Source: an uncultured Chthonomonas sp.
GTDB lineage: Bacteria; Armatimonadota; Chthonomonadetes; Chthonomonadales; Chthonomonadaceae
Length of the DNA stretch: 64,000 nucleotides
NCBI GenBank assembly: GCA_903859705.1
Contig: CAIONQ010000029.1
Span: 1 to 64,000 of the forward strand
Direction: 5' to 3'
Made by a program: the position numbers and the translations under genes. How positions within the stretch are numbered: position 1 is the first letter of the stretch; each line of letters starts with the position of its first letter. Positions 27,516 through 37,600 of the stretch are shown one piece after another. The notes beneath the pieces were generated by a model, which saw only the letters and a program-made list of their open reading frames with translations, was not told the DNA's origin and made no database searches.

Positions 27516-27677
27516 ACAACGACTTTTTGCGCAAAGTTCATCCGTTTGCTTTGCGACTTTCGACGCGATTGCCACAGCCTGGCCCCTCGTATAACTCCTG
27601 TTGGGCGCCGAATGGATACTATGCGCATCGAGGGAATAAAATAGTCGGGATCCTAACAGAGATCCGGAGGTCCTGTA

Positions 27678-30182
27678 TTGACTGGCCAGCAGAATAGATC
27701 GTTCTTGACGGTGGTTCTTGTGCTCGCATTGATTGCGGGTTACGTTACGTTTAGCTCGAAAATCAAGCCCACTTACGGCCTTGACATCCGTGGCGGCGTA
27801 CGTGTTGCGCTTCGCGCCAAGACCGAAGAGTACAAGGACGGCAAATGGAGCGAGTCCAGCCTTGAAGCCGTTCGTAAGGTTATTGAGAACCGTGTTAACT
27901 ACACCGGTGTATCAGAACCCACGATTGTTACCAAACCACCGGATCAGGTGGTAGTGGAGCTTCCAGGACTGAAGGATGAAGCGGAAGCCATCAAGAGCTT
28001 TCAATCTACCGCTAGCCTCGAGTTCTACTATCTTCGCCAACTTGGCAGCAAAGATCGCAGCCGCGAGGCGGTGTGGTCTATCAGCGAACAGGTAGATCCT
28101 GTTACCAAAGTTAAGCAGGAAGTTCTCGTAGATCGTAACGGCGTGCCGCTTACCGAAGAGCAGCTCAAAGATGCTGTTTTCAGCTCTGCACCTATCGTAA
28201 CAGGTAAAGATCTGGAAGAGAACAGCTGCCGCGCGGTAATCACAGGCACCGGCGATCCTGAGATCGAATTTAAGTTTAAGGATAAGGGAGCGCAGGAGTT
28301 TGAAGACTTCACCCGCGCCCATATCGGCGAGTTTTTGGCAGTATTTTTGGATCATAAGCTGCTCACCGCCCCCACCATCGATAGCGTAATCCCCGGTGGT
28401 AAAGGTGTAATCCACGGTAATTTCACCCTCGAAAGCTCCAAGGCGCTGGCCGCAAACCTGAATGCAGGTGCGTTGCCGGTTCCGCTTGAGATTGTGGAAA
28501 CACGCAAGCTGGAAGCAACCCTTGGTGCAGAGGCTGTTAAAGCAACCACAATTGCCGGCATTGCTGGCCTGGTATTGGTTCTGGTGTTTATGGTGGCCTG
28601 GTACCGGCTGCCGGGTGTGATAGCCAACGCAGCCCTGCTGCTTTACACGCTATTCTCCATCGCACTGTTCAAACTGATACCGGTTACATTAACACTGCCG
28701 GGCATCGCAGGCTTCATTCTATCGATTGGAATGGCCGTTGATGCTAACATCCTCATATTTGAGCGTCTGAAAGAGGAACTTAGAAGCGGTAAAACGCTGC
28801 GTGCAGCCATTGATGCGGGCTTCAAGCGCGCATTCACTGCCATCTTCGACTCTAACTTCTGTACGGCAATGACCTGCTGCGTGCTGTTTAACTACGGCAC
28901 CGGCCCAATCCGCGGCTTTGCTCTTACGCTTGGCCTTGGTGTTGGCGTTAGTATGTTCACGGCCATTACCGTAACCCGCACCTTCCTGTTTGCGCTGGTA
29001 AGCATGGGCGTTGCAGCACGAGAAGAGGCTTACGGCCTTAACGAGCGCCACTACAACCTCAAGGTTATGAGCCGCAAAGCCATATGGCTTGGCTTCTCGC
29101 TGGCGGTTATCGTGCCCGGGCTTATTGCATGGGCAACGGGCGGCATTAAATACAGCATCGATTTCACAGGTGGAACCGAACTTGCTGTACCTTACAAAGA
29201 TCGCCATTCTGTTGCTGAAATCGAGAAGGCACTGGTTGGTGCCGATGCGAAGTTCAAAGATAGCCGCGTGGTTGTTTCCGGTGGTGCAGAATCTCGGCTG
29301 GCATACGTTACAACCCGCCGGTTGACAATTCCGGAGCGCGAGAAGCTGCAGCAGACTCTTGTAGATCAGGTTGGTCCGCTAACCCCCGGCCAGCAAATTG
29401 CGTATTCTGATGTAAGTGGAACCATATCCAGTGAGCTCACCAAGGATGCAGTCAAGGCAGTACTAATCGCTTCTGCCCTGATAGTTCTCTACCTTACTTT
29501 CCGGTTTGCCATGGGCGGGTGGAAAGAAGGGCTCAAGTACGGGCTTTGCGCAGTTATCGCACTTCTGCACGATGTGCTTGTAGTGTGGGGCGTGTTTGCC
29601 CTGATGGGAGCAGCGCTGAAGTGGCAGGTGGATAGCCTGTTTGTAACAGCAATGCTCACAGTAATCGGCTTCTCGGTTCACGATACAATCATCGTCTTCG
29701 ACCGAGTTCGAGAGAACCTGAACCATCGGGCCAAGGGTGAGAATTTTAGCGATCTAACCGATAAGAGTATCGATCAAACATTCTCCCGATCTATCAAAAC
29801 ATCATTTACGGTTGTGCTTGTACTGCTTGCGCTGTTCATTGCGGGTGGCGCGGTTATCAATCACTTCGTATTTGCTCTGTTGGTTGGTATCTTGAGCGGA
29901 ACCTACTCTTCTATCTTCAACGCCAGCGTGCTGCTGGTAATGTGGAAGAAGATGGATTCAGGCCTTGCGCTAACAGGTGCAGGAGCAAACACCGGTGCTA
30001 AGAGCAACCTGGTAGCCCGGCCGGCATCACCGCAGCCAGGCGATAGGCCGCTGGTGTCTCCACCGAAACCTGCAGCGAGTGTTGCGGCCCCCGCCGCATC
30101 GGATGAATCTACGAGCGACTCTGCCAGTGCAGAATCGAAAGTAGCCCCACGCAAAGCACCGGTGCGCAAGCGCCGAATGTAG
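27678..30182 (+). CDS. secDF: Protein translocase subunit SecDF (fused SecD and SecF)
   Basis: An 834-aa fusion of SecD and SecF, the RND-type proton-driven partners that help proteins leave SecYEG on the outer face. The SecD part opens with a TM segment and GLDIRGGVRVAL, has a large periplasmic domain, and has TM segments with GFILSIGMAVDANILIFERLK in shorter motifs. The SecF part starts about residue 490 with SIDFTGGTELAV and has FSVHDTIIVFDRVREN. The last 65 residues are a Pro/Ala/Ser tail ending in Arg/Lys. The TTG start follows GGAGG by seven bases. A consensus promoter precedes it and a palindromic terminator follows. Confidence 0.96.
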   Translation: MTGQQNRSFLTVVLVLALIAGYVTFSSKIKPTYGLDIRGGVRVALRAKTEEYKDGKWSESSLEAVRKVIENRVNYTGVSEPTIVTKPPDQVVVELPGLKDEAEAIKSFQSTASLEFYYLRQLGSKDRSREAVWSISEQVDPVTKVKQEVLVDRNGVPLTEEQLKDAVFSSAPIVTGKDLEENSCRAVITGTGDPEIEFKFKDKGAQEFEDFTRAHIGEFLAVFLDHKLLTAPTIDSVIPGGKGVIHGNFTLESSKALAANLNAGALPVPLEIVETRKLEATLGAEAVKATTIAGIAGLVLVLVFMVAWYRLPGVIANAALLLYTLFSIALFKLIPVTLTLPGIAGFILSIGMAVDANILIFERLKEELRSGKTLRAAIDAGFKRAFTAIFDSNFCTAMTCCVLFNYGTGPIRGFALTLGLGVGVSMFTAITVTRTFLFALVSMGVAAREEAYGLNERHYNLKVMSRKAIWLGFSLAVIVPGLIAWATGGIKYSIDFTGGTELAVPYKDRHSVAEIEKALVGADAKFKDSRVVVSGGAESRLAYVTTRRLTIPEREKLQQTLVDQVGPLTPGQQIAYSDVSGTISSELTKDAVKAVLIASALIVLYLTFRFAMGGWKEGLKYGLCAVIALLHDVLVVWGVFALMGAALKWQVDSLFVTAMLTVIGFSVHDTIIVFDRVRENLNHRAKGENFSDLTDKSIDQTFSRSIKTSFTVVLVLLALFIAGGAVINHFVFALLVGILSGTYSSIFNASVLLVMWKKMDSGLALTGAGANTGAKSNLVARPASPQPGDRPLVSPPKPAASVAAPAASDESTSDSASAESKVAPRKAPVRKRRM

Positions 30183-30211
30183 GCCAGCATCCCGGATCCG
30201 TGCGAATGCAG

Positions 30212-30250
30212 CGGAACGGGCGGCGGAATTCCGCCGCCCGTTCCGACGTT
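30212..30250 (+). terminator. Terminator after secDF (34-bp palindrome)
   Basis: CGGAACGGGCGGCGGAA and its exact complement form a perfect palindrome at 30212-30245, centred on GAATTC. ACGTTTGTTCT follows, a weak T-rich tail. The stem is very stable, so it could end transcription from secDF and lower read-through to the next gene. Confidence 0.7.
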
Positions 30251-30306
30251 TGTTCTGTATGTTTACAGCATCCCACTTCAGTTCATCAGTGAAATAGCAC
30301 CTTCCC

Positions 30307-31566
30307 ATGACGAATCTCCCTGCAAAATCTGAGGTTGGAGCAGCAGCAACCTGGCGACTGTTGATGCGTCTGGCGGTAATAGCTGCCGTAGTATTTAGCT
30401 TTTATCGGCTGCGCAGCATAATAACCACCCTGGTTATTGCTGCCATCATAGCGTATGGCATCAATCCGCTCGTACAGTGGATGATGAACCGCAAGGGATT
30501 CATAACCTTCCACCAGAAGCTGCAAAACGTATCTTCCAAACTGAATTTGAGTTCTCGTCGAACGGGGAACCCGCTCACACAGCGAATATCACGCCATAAC
30601 CTGCGGATGTATGCCACGTTTTACGCACTTATACTCAGTGTAGTCGTTGTGTGGAAAGGCACTGTGCTTGTAGTGGAGCCGTTTGTTTCTGAGTATCGTG
30701 CCGCTACAGTAACTAACCGAGAAACCGGAAAAACCAGAGTACAGAAAGAAGTAGATAACCTCGTTAGCCGGTGGGATTCGAATGCCAGCGTGCCTGCATC
30801 GATGAAATCTGATAAGTTAAAGGTGCAGGTGCAGAACTCCGATATCCTTATCAAGGCTCGTGAAGCAGCTGGCCACGTGTTGCCAGAGGCACTTAAAAGG
30901 CTTGCTGAAGGGTTGATGAGCATTGTAGAAGTTGTGCTCTTGCCCGTGCTTGTTTTCTACTTCTTAATAGATGGCAGGGAGCTAAAGCACGAGTTCATAT
31001 CCCTGACACCACGTGGTAGGCTGTTTGAAACCGTGCGTATGTTTAACGAGTTTAACCGAATAATGCACGCGTTTATCCTTAGTCAGTTTCTGCTGTGCGG
31101 CCTCGCCGGAGTAGTCGTTGGGGCAGGCCTGGCGATGTTGCATGTGGGCTTTCCTATAACACTTGGGTTACTCGCAGGCGTAACTCGCGCAATACCAATT
31201 ATTGGCCCAATTGTTGGCGGTATACCTATTGTGCTGTTAACCCTGGCAGAAAAAGGCCCTGGGGTAGCCCTCGCCGTGCTGGGCTTCTTCACGATTCTTC
31301 ACCTGGTGGAAAGCAAATTCATAATGCCCCTGATTATTGGGGATAGGATGGAGCTACACCCGGTAGTAATCATTACTGTGCTACTGGTTGGGGGCGAGGC
31401 CGGCGGGTTGCTGATAGGTGCCCCATTTGGATCATTGCTGGGCATGTTCTTCGCTGCGCCCGTGGCAGCCCTCACAAAAGTAATGATTCGCCGTTACTGG
31501 CTTGCCAGGCCAGCCGTTGCTGGTGCCCCCAGGCGTCCATCCAAATCAGCCAGGCATAACCACTAA
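30307..31566 (+). CDS. AI-2E family transporter (PerM/TqsA-like)
   Basis: A 419-aa membrane protein with about eight TM segments. The first pair (LLMRLAVIAAVVFSF, ITTLVIAAIIAYG) and the C-terminal run with GLLAGVTRAIPIIGPIVGG, HLVESKFIMPLIIGDRMELHP and IGAPFGSLLGMFFAAP are family signatures. The name is historical; members export varied small molecules or ions, so no quorum-sensing role is implied. An unusually long hydrophilic stretch (about 65-95 and 130-190) is inserted after TM2. No SD was seen before ATG 30307. Confidence 0.88.
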   Translation: MTNLPAKSEVGAAATWRLLMRLAVIAAVVFSFYRLRSIITTLVIAAIIAYGINPLVQWMMNRKGFITFHQKLQNVSSKLNLSSRRTGNPLTQRISRHNLRMYATFYALILSVVVVWKGTVLVVEPFVSEYRAATVTNRETGKTRVQKEVDNLVSRWDSNASVPASMKSDKLKVQVQNSDILIKAREAAGHVLPEALKRLAEGLMSIVEVVLLPVLVFYFLIDGRELKHEFISLTPRGRLFETVRMFNEFNRIMHAFILSQFLLCGLAGVVVGAGLAMLHVGFPITLGLLAGVTRAIPIIGPIVGGIPIVLLTLAEKGPGVALAVLGFFTILHLVESKFIMPLIIGDRMELHPVVIITVLLVGGEAGGLLIGAPFGSLLGMFFAAPVAALTKVMIRRYWLARPAVAGAPRRPSKSARHNH

Positions 31567-31982
31567 ACTGCCAATGAACGCAGAGTCACGGAATCGTACG
31601 CCATTAATATCTGATAAGCTCAGCTGAAATATTGTTGCCACGAGAAAAACTCGTGAAAACATGCTATAATATCTGGTAGTGTCTCATCACAAATTGTGGC
31701 CAAAGGCACGCCTATTCGTGTGTGCAGTTGCTCTTATATCAATATTGACATAGGGCGGCAGTACGGGCGAAGCCGGAACACATAGTTCCAATTGTATTGT
31801 GTGCTGAATGATGCGGAGCTTAAGCCTAATCGGCCGATGATTCTGAATAATCAGTTAGCAATACCATCATTTTAGCGAAACGCCAAAAGCGTTCGCACTG
31901 TCAACCTGTCGTGCGCATGTAACAAAACGTCGGCTGACAAAGGGTCAGCGGCGCGCGCGCGCTGAGAAGGAGTGGGTAGGTA
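31567..31982 (+). promoter_or_regulatory. rpsA promoter and long leader
   Basis: An extended -10 promoter, TG-C-TATAAT at 31663-31670, lies just after a small inverted repeat (CACGAG, five A, CTCGTG at 31640-31655). There is no good -35, as usual for extended -10 promoters. The implied leader is about 305 bases. The same TGCTATAAT occurs before the giant gene at 34306-34314. Confidence 0.65.
31933..31972 (+). promoter_or_regulatory. Two overlapping hairpins next to the rpsA ribosome-binding site
   Basis: GCTGAC (31933-31938) can pair with GTCAGC (31944-31949). Alternatively CAGCG (31946-31950) can pair with CGCTG (31960-31964), directly before AGAAGGAG (about 31965-31972). The two stems share bases, so only one can form. 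S1 is known to control its own synthesis in Escherichia coli through leader structure, and a like role here is inference. Confidence 0.45.
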
Positions 31983-33608
31983 ATGTCAGACGAGATGGTT
32001 CAGGAAAAGACGGAGCTGGCAGACGCCGCTACGCCGGAGGGGGCAGCTCCCGAGCAGTCCGCTACCGCGCCGGAGGTGGACGAAACTGCAGTATCCTCTG
32101 CTGCCTCAGCTCCGGCGGCCGAAGAACCTGCATCCACGCCTGCTGAGTCTGCGCCAGCCGAAGAAGAAGAGACCGATGTTGATGCGTTCGCCAGGGCGAT
32201 GGAAGCTCTGGAGGCCACCAATTCTCCTTACGATAAGTCGCTCCATCAGCTGCAGCAGGATACCGTAATTACCGGTACTGTTATGCGAGTGGATCGCGAA
32301 GGAGTGCTTGTAGATGTTGGTGCGAAGTCTGAGGGTATCATTCGTTTGAATGAACTTTCCCGAGACGCTGGCGCCAACCTCACTCCTGAGAACATTGTTT
32401 CCGTTGGTCAGAAGATCAAGGTTTACGTGCTTGAAGCAGAGAATCAGGATGGTATCCCGGTTCTTTCCAAGAAGCGCGCAGACTTCGAGGATGCGTGGGA
32501 GAAGGTGCAGCAGTATCGCCAGACCGGTGAAACCATTCATGCAATGGTTCAGGACCGTGTTAAGGGCGGACTGGTTGTGGACCTCGGTATCCGTGGTTTT
32601 GTGCCCGCATCGCATGTTGGCAGCGGCAGCCTCAAAACCAATCTGGACCGATACGTTGGGCAGTCTATTCCGCTAAAAGTAATTGAAGTTGATAAGGATC
32701 GCCGTAAGGTTGTGCTTTCCAACAAACTTGCAATTGCCGAAGAGCGAGAAGCAAAGAGCGCGGAAACAAAATCCAGCCTCACACCCAATCAGGTTCGCAA
32801 GGGCGTTGTCCGCCGACTCACCAACTACGGCGCATTTGTCGACCTTGGTGGCATCGATGGTCTGCTCCACATCTCTGAGATGTCCTGGACTCGCATCAAC
32901 GATCCTAAAGAGATTCTGAAAGAGGGCCAGGAGCTGGACGTTATTGTTCTTAAGATGGATCTTGAGAATAACCGCGTCTCCCTTGGACTTCGCCAGATTC
33001 TTCCGGATCCGTGGACTGAAATTAAGGACCGCTACAAAGAGGGCGATGTTATTGTTGGTACAGTAACCCGCCTGGTTCCGTTCGGCGTGTTTGTACAGGT
33101 TGAGGGTGGAGTTGAAGGTATTATCCCCAGCTCCGAAATGCCGCGTAGCCGTGGCAAGGCAGCCCCAACGGTAGCCGAGAAGGAAGAAGTAACGGTTAAG
33201 ATCATCAGCCTGCGCCCAGATGAGCGTAAGATGACTCTTTCCCTCCGAGCGCTGCAGCCCGCAGAAGAGCGCGATGCCCCGGCACCGCGTGAGAATGCGG
33301 CACCGCGTGAAGGAGCCGCTCCGGATACCAATCGCACGGCTGGCCGTGAAGGCAGTGGCAGCGGTGGTGGTAAGCGCGGACGAAGTGATCGCGATGATCG
33401 TGATGACTTCGGACGGTTTGCCCCTGGTCGCCAGGTGGAAGAGCCCCGATTCAATGCATTCGGAGAAGCATACTCGGCCGCAAAGCGCAATAAGCGCGAT
33501 CGCCGCGTAGAGATCGAAGAAGAGTACGAGGATGACTACCTGCTTGAAGTAGACGTAGTGGAAGAGCCAGTAGTGGAAGAAGAGACCACTGAAGGCGAAA
33601 CCAACTAA
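31983..33608 (+). CDS. rpsA: 30S ribosomal protein S1
   Basis: A 541-aa protein with four S1 RNA-binding domains at about residues 88-155 (TVITGTVMRVDREGVLVDVG), 172-240 (IHAMVQDRVKGGLVVDLG), 256-327 (VRKGVVRRLTNYGAFVDLGG) and 343-412 (VIVGTVTRLVPFGVFVQVEG). The N-terminal 80 residues are Ala/Glu-rich. The C-terminus (415-541) is low complexity, first Pro/Arg/Gly-rich and then strongly acidic. S1 binds mRNA and helps recruit it to the 30S subunit. E. coli S1 has six domains, while four are common elsewhere. coaE follows after 27 bases. Confidence 0.95.
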   Translation: MSDEMVQEKTELADAATPEGAAPEQSATAPEVDETAVSSAASAPAAEEPASTPAESAPAEEEETDVDAFARAMEALEATNSPYDKSLHQLQQDTVITGTVMRVDREGVLVDVGAKSEGIIRLNELSRDAGANLTPENIVSVGQKIKVYVLEAENQDGIPVLSKKRADFEDAWEKVQQYRQTGETIHAMVQDRVKGGLVVDLGIRGFVPASHVGSGSLKTNLDRYVGQSIPLKVIEVDKDRRKVVLSNKLAIAEEREAKSAETKSSLTPNQVRKGVVRRLTNYGAFVDLGGIDGLLHISEMSWTRINDPKEILKEGQELDVIVLKMDLENNRVSLGLRQILPDPWTEIKDRYKEGDVIVGTVTRLVPFGVFVQVEGGVEGIIPSSEMPRSRGKAAPTVAEKEEVTVKIISLRPDERKMTLSLRALQPAEERDAPAPRENAAPREGAAPDTNRTAGREGSGSGGGKRGRSDRDDRDDFGRFAPGRQVEEPRFNAFGEAYSAAKRNKRDRRVEIEEEYEDDYLLEVDVVEEPVVEEETTEGETN

Positions 33609-33635
33609 GACTCTGCTTCTGGTGGAAGCATAATA

Positions 33636-34259
33636 TTGATAGTTGGCATAACGGGCGGAATAGCTACAGGTAAGTCCACGGTAACGGGACTATTACATGC
33701 CCTGGGAGCAATAACGTTCAGTGCTGATGAAGCATCCAGGGCCGTCCTTTCTAAGGACGGCCCTGTTATTTCTGACATTCGAAAAGAATTTGGCAACCCG
33801 GCAATAGCAGAAAACGGAACAATAAACCGGGCGGCGCTGGCAGAACTAATATTTGCAGACCCACTTGCGAGGGCACGCCTTAACAATATATTGCACCCCC
33901 GGATTCGCAGGCTGTTAAAAGATCAGTTGGAATCTGCAAAAGATGATTATCCCGCCAAAATAGTTGCAGTTGAGATACCCCTGCTCTATGAAGGGCACCT
34001 TGAAAACTGGTTTGAACGAATCATTGTAGTAGTGTCGTCTGAAGCTGTAGAGCTGGAAAGACTCATGGCCCGAAACGGCCTGAACGCCGATGAGGCAAAC
34101 CGCCGGATTCGTGCTCAGATGCCCCTCGCCGATAAGGCCAAACTCGCCACATATGTAGTGTATAACAACGGCCCCCTCGCCGCACTTGCACCACAGGTAG
34201 CGGCCATTTGGAACAGCCTAAAATCCCCCGTTTCTGAGCACGGTTTGAGCACAAAATAG
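33636..34259 (+). CDS. coaE: Dephospho-CoA kinase
   Basis: A 207-aa enzyme phosphorylating dephospho-CoA at the 3'-OH in the last step of CoA synthesis. The P-loop GGIATGKST is at the N-terminus, FSADEASRAVL matches the family DAD region, and VEIPLLYEG and MARNGLNADEANRRIRAQ (lid) follow in order. It starts at TTG 33636 behind GGTGGAAG. It is close behind rpsA, and a terminator-like hairpin lies inside its own codons 35-44, so its expression from the rpsA transcript may be attenuated. Confidence 0.93.
   Translation: MIVGITGGIATGKSTVTGLLHALGAITFSADEASRAVLSKDGPVISDIRKEFGNPAIAENGTINRAALAELIFADPLARARLNNILHPRIRRLLKDQLESAKDDYPAKIVAVEIPLLYEGHLENWFERIIVVVSSEAVELERLMARNGLNADEANRRIRAQMPLADKAKLATYVVYNNGPLAALAPQVAAIWNSLKSPVSEHGLSTK
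33737..33773 (+). terminator. Terminator-like hairpin inside coaE
   Basis: A perfect 13-bp stem CAGGGCCGTCCTT (33737-33749), loop TCT, AAGGACGGCCCTG (33753-33765), followed by TTATTTCT. It has every feature of an intrinsic terminator but lies within the coaE coding sequence, about 130 bases after the rpsA stop. Confidence 0.65.
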
Positions 34260-34285
34260 CCGGTGAGCGCTCGCAAAAAATCTGC

Positions 34286-34314
34286 TTGCGTTCTATTTCG
34301 CATTATGCTATAAT
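34286..34314 (+). promoter_or_regulatory. Promoter of the giant secreted protein gene
   Basis: TTGCGT at 34286-34291 and TATAAT at 34309-34314 with a 17-base spacer and an extended -10 TG at 34306-34307. This should be strong. It gives a leader of about 370 bases before the TTG start at 34694. Confidence 0.75.
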
Positions 34315-34693
34315 CCGAACTTGGTAGGAGTGACAAACCCCAGTGGTCCTCCGATCGGCACAGCATACCGCCCCCCGCGTATCGATGCCAGTCGCGTGGC
34401 ATCGCGCTCCGGTTTTCCAAACGGAACGAATATGCCGCGCAGACGCAGAGGATGCGCGAACGTCGACACAGCCGATCATGCCGGCTTAGACCGGTCTAAC
34501 TGGGAAACCAGAAGTAGCTGCGCACAACAAAACAACGCTCGACGCATAGGCGTCTTATTTGCGCTGGAGACGACAGATTCTAAGGATCGAACAATCATCT
34601 TATGCCGGTGATCCCCCTTGCCGGCAGTGCAGGCATTTCCCCCTAAAGCGTGCCGAGCGTGTTTTATGTGTACTACAGGAGGTAGGACTCGCC
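34315..34693 (+). other. Long untranslated leader of the giant gene
   Basis: No gene supported: the frame is open from 34559 but has no SD or export signal at that end. Hairpin potential includes GATGCCA/TGGCATC (about 34384-34402) and the palindrome GACCGGTC near 34490, which recurs in the leader of the next gene. AGGAGG at 34677-34682 is the SD. Confidence 0.45.
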
Positions 34694-37600
34694 TTGAACA
34701 GAGCCAAATCAATACTTGCCGCCCCGATTGCGCTGCTTAGCGCTCTTTCGGTGTTGCATGGAACAACTGCGAACGCTCAGGTGCGTGGTGGCACAGATAC
34801 GCGCCGCCCATCACCTGGTGCCTCAGGAGTTCCTGCCGCCGCCAGAGCCGCAGCTTTCGTGCCGCAGCATACTTTCTATCCGGCGAATACATCCAAAGTC
34901 CCCGCGTCTATGACAAAGAGGGTGCTGGATGCAAGGTCGCTTGGGAAAGCTACGCACCGCGCACCAGGTGATCAGGCAGTTACGCGTCAGACAGTGCTTC
35001 TGACCAAGCTCGACCCGTCTCAGCAGTACTCGTATACCGCCAGTAACTGCAACAACCAGCATCCGTTCTGGACCACAGATGAGAAGTTTATCTACTTCGA
35101 TTCAAATAGGAACTCAGATACGGATCCCAGTACGCGTGCAGACGGCAAGTTTAACCTTTTCCGCATGTTTGCGGATGGCTCTGGTATCAGCCAGATTCGA
35201 TCCAGCACAGCCAACGAAATTGAGCCATGTGTCTCCGTAGATGGAAACACTGTGGCATTCGTTGCAGGGGGAACGCTGGATTATACGAATGGCTCTGATA
35301 ACCCGTCCAGCAAGGGGTTTGTGCTGTATACCTACAGCATAAGCGCGGGCGGAAGCCCGGTTAGCCTTACCACCTCCAACCCGTCAAAACTTACCTTTTC
35401 GGACGTGCGCCATCCAAGCTTTAATCCTGGCGGTACCAAAATCGCCTTCCAGGGCCAGCTTGGAGCCGGTCAGCCGTACCACATCTTCCTGGTAGACCTT
35501 CAGACAGATGTGATTACGCAGCTCACCGGGCCAGCGCCCGGAACCACTCCCGCGTTTGAGTCCAATGATACGGCTCCGGCGTGGTCTCCTGATGGTAGCC
35601 TGGTAGCCTTCACAACAAATGCGTCTGGGTTTACAACTCCGTCGCCGATGCAGGCAACGGCGCTTAACGCCGCAAATCAGACTACTGTTGGCGACTCTAA
35701 CCAGTACGATATCTGGGTAATGGCTGCAAATGCCTTTGCTCCCAACCCGCACCGTGTTACCGATTCGTCCTCCATCGTTGGTGGTGGCGTTTCAAGCAAC
35801 AAAAACCCGGCGTGGAGCACCCTTAAAACCGACCCGCTTCAGGTTATCCCTAACGAAACAAACCCATCCGGGTATGTAACGTCTTCGGCTAACATGCTTG
35901 CCTTCGCGAGTACTCGCGCAAATGCGGATATAAACAATCCGCAGAAGGCCACCGCGGTTAAGTCTACTTACGATATCTACTTCATCCACGCTAAGATAGC
36001 CCCAGATCCTACTCTGCCGGGTTCCGTTACCGTTACCACGCCCGAATCGCTCAGCAACTCACCTGTAAAGCTGCCGACCACTTCGCCTGGTACAACGTTC
36101 GACCCTAACTATCCTAAGGATCCAAGCTACGCTGATCCTTCGTTCAACTTTGATCCGAACTTCAGCACAAACGAGGATTACCCGGCCTGGCCGCAGTACG
36201 TTAGCTCGTACCGCATCGCCTTCCAGAGCGATCGCGGCGGATCCCTTCAGCTGTGGGCATCCACACTGATCGATATCAATGCTCCTACTCTCCTTAAGTA
36301 CGATATCCCTTCAAACGAAATCGTGCATGTTGCCCGCGACGCAGCTCCGAACACTTCGGTTCGTGAAGTTGCAGCAGGCGAGGCCGTACGCTTCCGTGTG
36401 CGCGCCGTAGACTATGAGTCTGGTATTGAATCTGTCTACCTGCAGATCAAGGATCCAAACAGTGGTCCTCAGAGCGCAGATGGTCTTGAGCACAAAACTT
36501 ACTACATCGGTCCCGCATTCCTCGATAATGGCCCTCTGTACGTCTTGCAGGCGCCATATGAGATGGATGCACAGGCCATTAACCCCAGCACGTATGCTTT
36601 CCGCAGCACTGGCAGTGTATCTGCCACCTATGCGGATAAGGTTGGTGAGCTTCAGGTTGGTCATGCGGCCATGCCAAGCACCTTCCCGGGCTGGAACCAG
36701 TATGTTCCTGGCATTGACGACCTCGTCGCGTTCTCTGGTGGTGCACATCCGCCGGATGACGATGTTCCTGGCCACGACTACACCAATCAGGGTGGATTCT
36801 GGCTGCACATGTACGACGACGGCCCGATCAGCGCCGGTGGCCACGAGCCCGAGGGAGAAACAGCTGGCGACGGTGTTTACACCGCCAGTTGGGTAACCCC
36901 CGCGTCTCTGCCTTCCGATTGGATCCTAGATGTCATCGTTCGCGATGCCGCTCTGAATCCTTTCTACGATCCAACAAATCCTAACTCCAGAACCAACTGG
37001 AAGATTTACGATAACGTATGGGGCTTTACCACCCAGCCCTTCCAGGGTTCCAATGGCATCCTTTACGTTAACGACTATGACTGCGGTCAGAAGTTCTTCC
37101 AGACAAACGCTGGTGCATTTACCAATACGGGTGGCCGCCTCGGCGCCGCTTACGGTTCCTTCAACAGCGCACAGGCTGGTGCACCTGGTAGTTTCTACAA
37201 CGGTGTCCCAACCGAAAGCTGGATGACAGAGTTCGAAGGATCCCTGTTCCCATCTACCGCCGCACAGGGCACCACGCTCTACGGCCTGTCTAACTTCCTT
37301 ACCAACTTCGGTATTAATGCTTACTCGGATAGCCTTACTCAGGAGCCCGGTGGTGTTAACCCGGTACCAGTTACAGGAAGATATGACCAGTGGCGTGTTA
37401 TCTGCCGCGGCGCCGTCCCGGATGCAGTTCTGAACGCCTACAAGGGCCACATTGAACTGCAGCCAGCCGACGTACTTTCTGGTGGCACTGGCCCACGCCA
37501 GGTGTTTGTTGCAGAGCGATGTGTTATCTGGCATGCTCCTTACTCCGGAGATCTGTTTGTCGGCCCCGGTACCATCCTTGATGCGGATACCGAAGTTCGC

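Noticed and set aside
27321-27575. N-terminal extension of the HUMPS-family protein
   Set aside because: The family N-terminus starts at ATG 27320 with GGAGA before it, and the extension looks non-coding.
34559-34693. N-terminal extension of the giant secreted protein
   Set aside because: The extension is Arg/Cys-rich and not followed by a signal peptide at its start. TTG 34694 has AGGAGG and begins the signal sequence.
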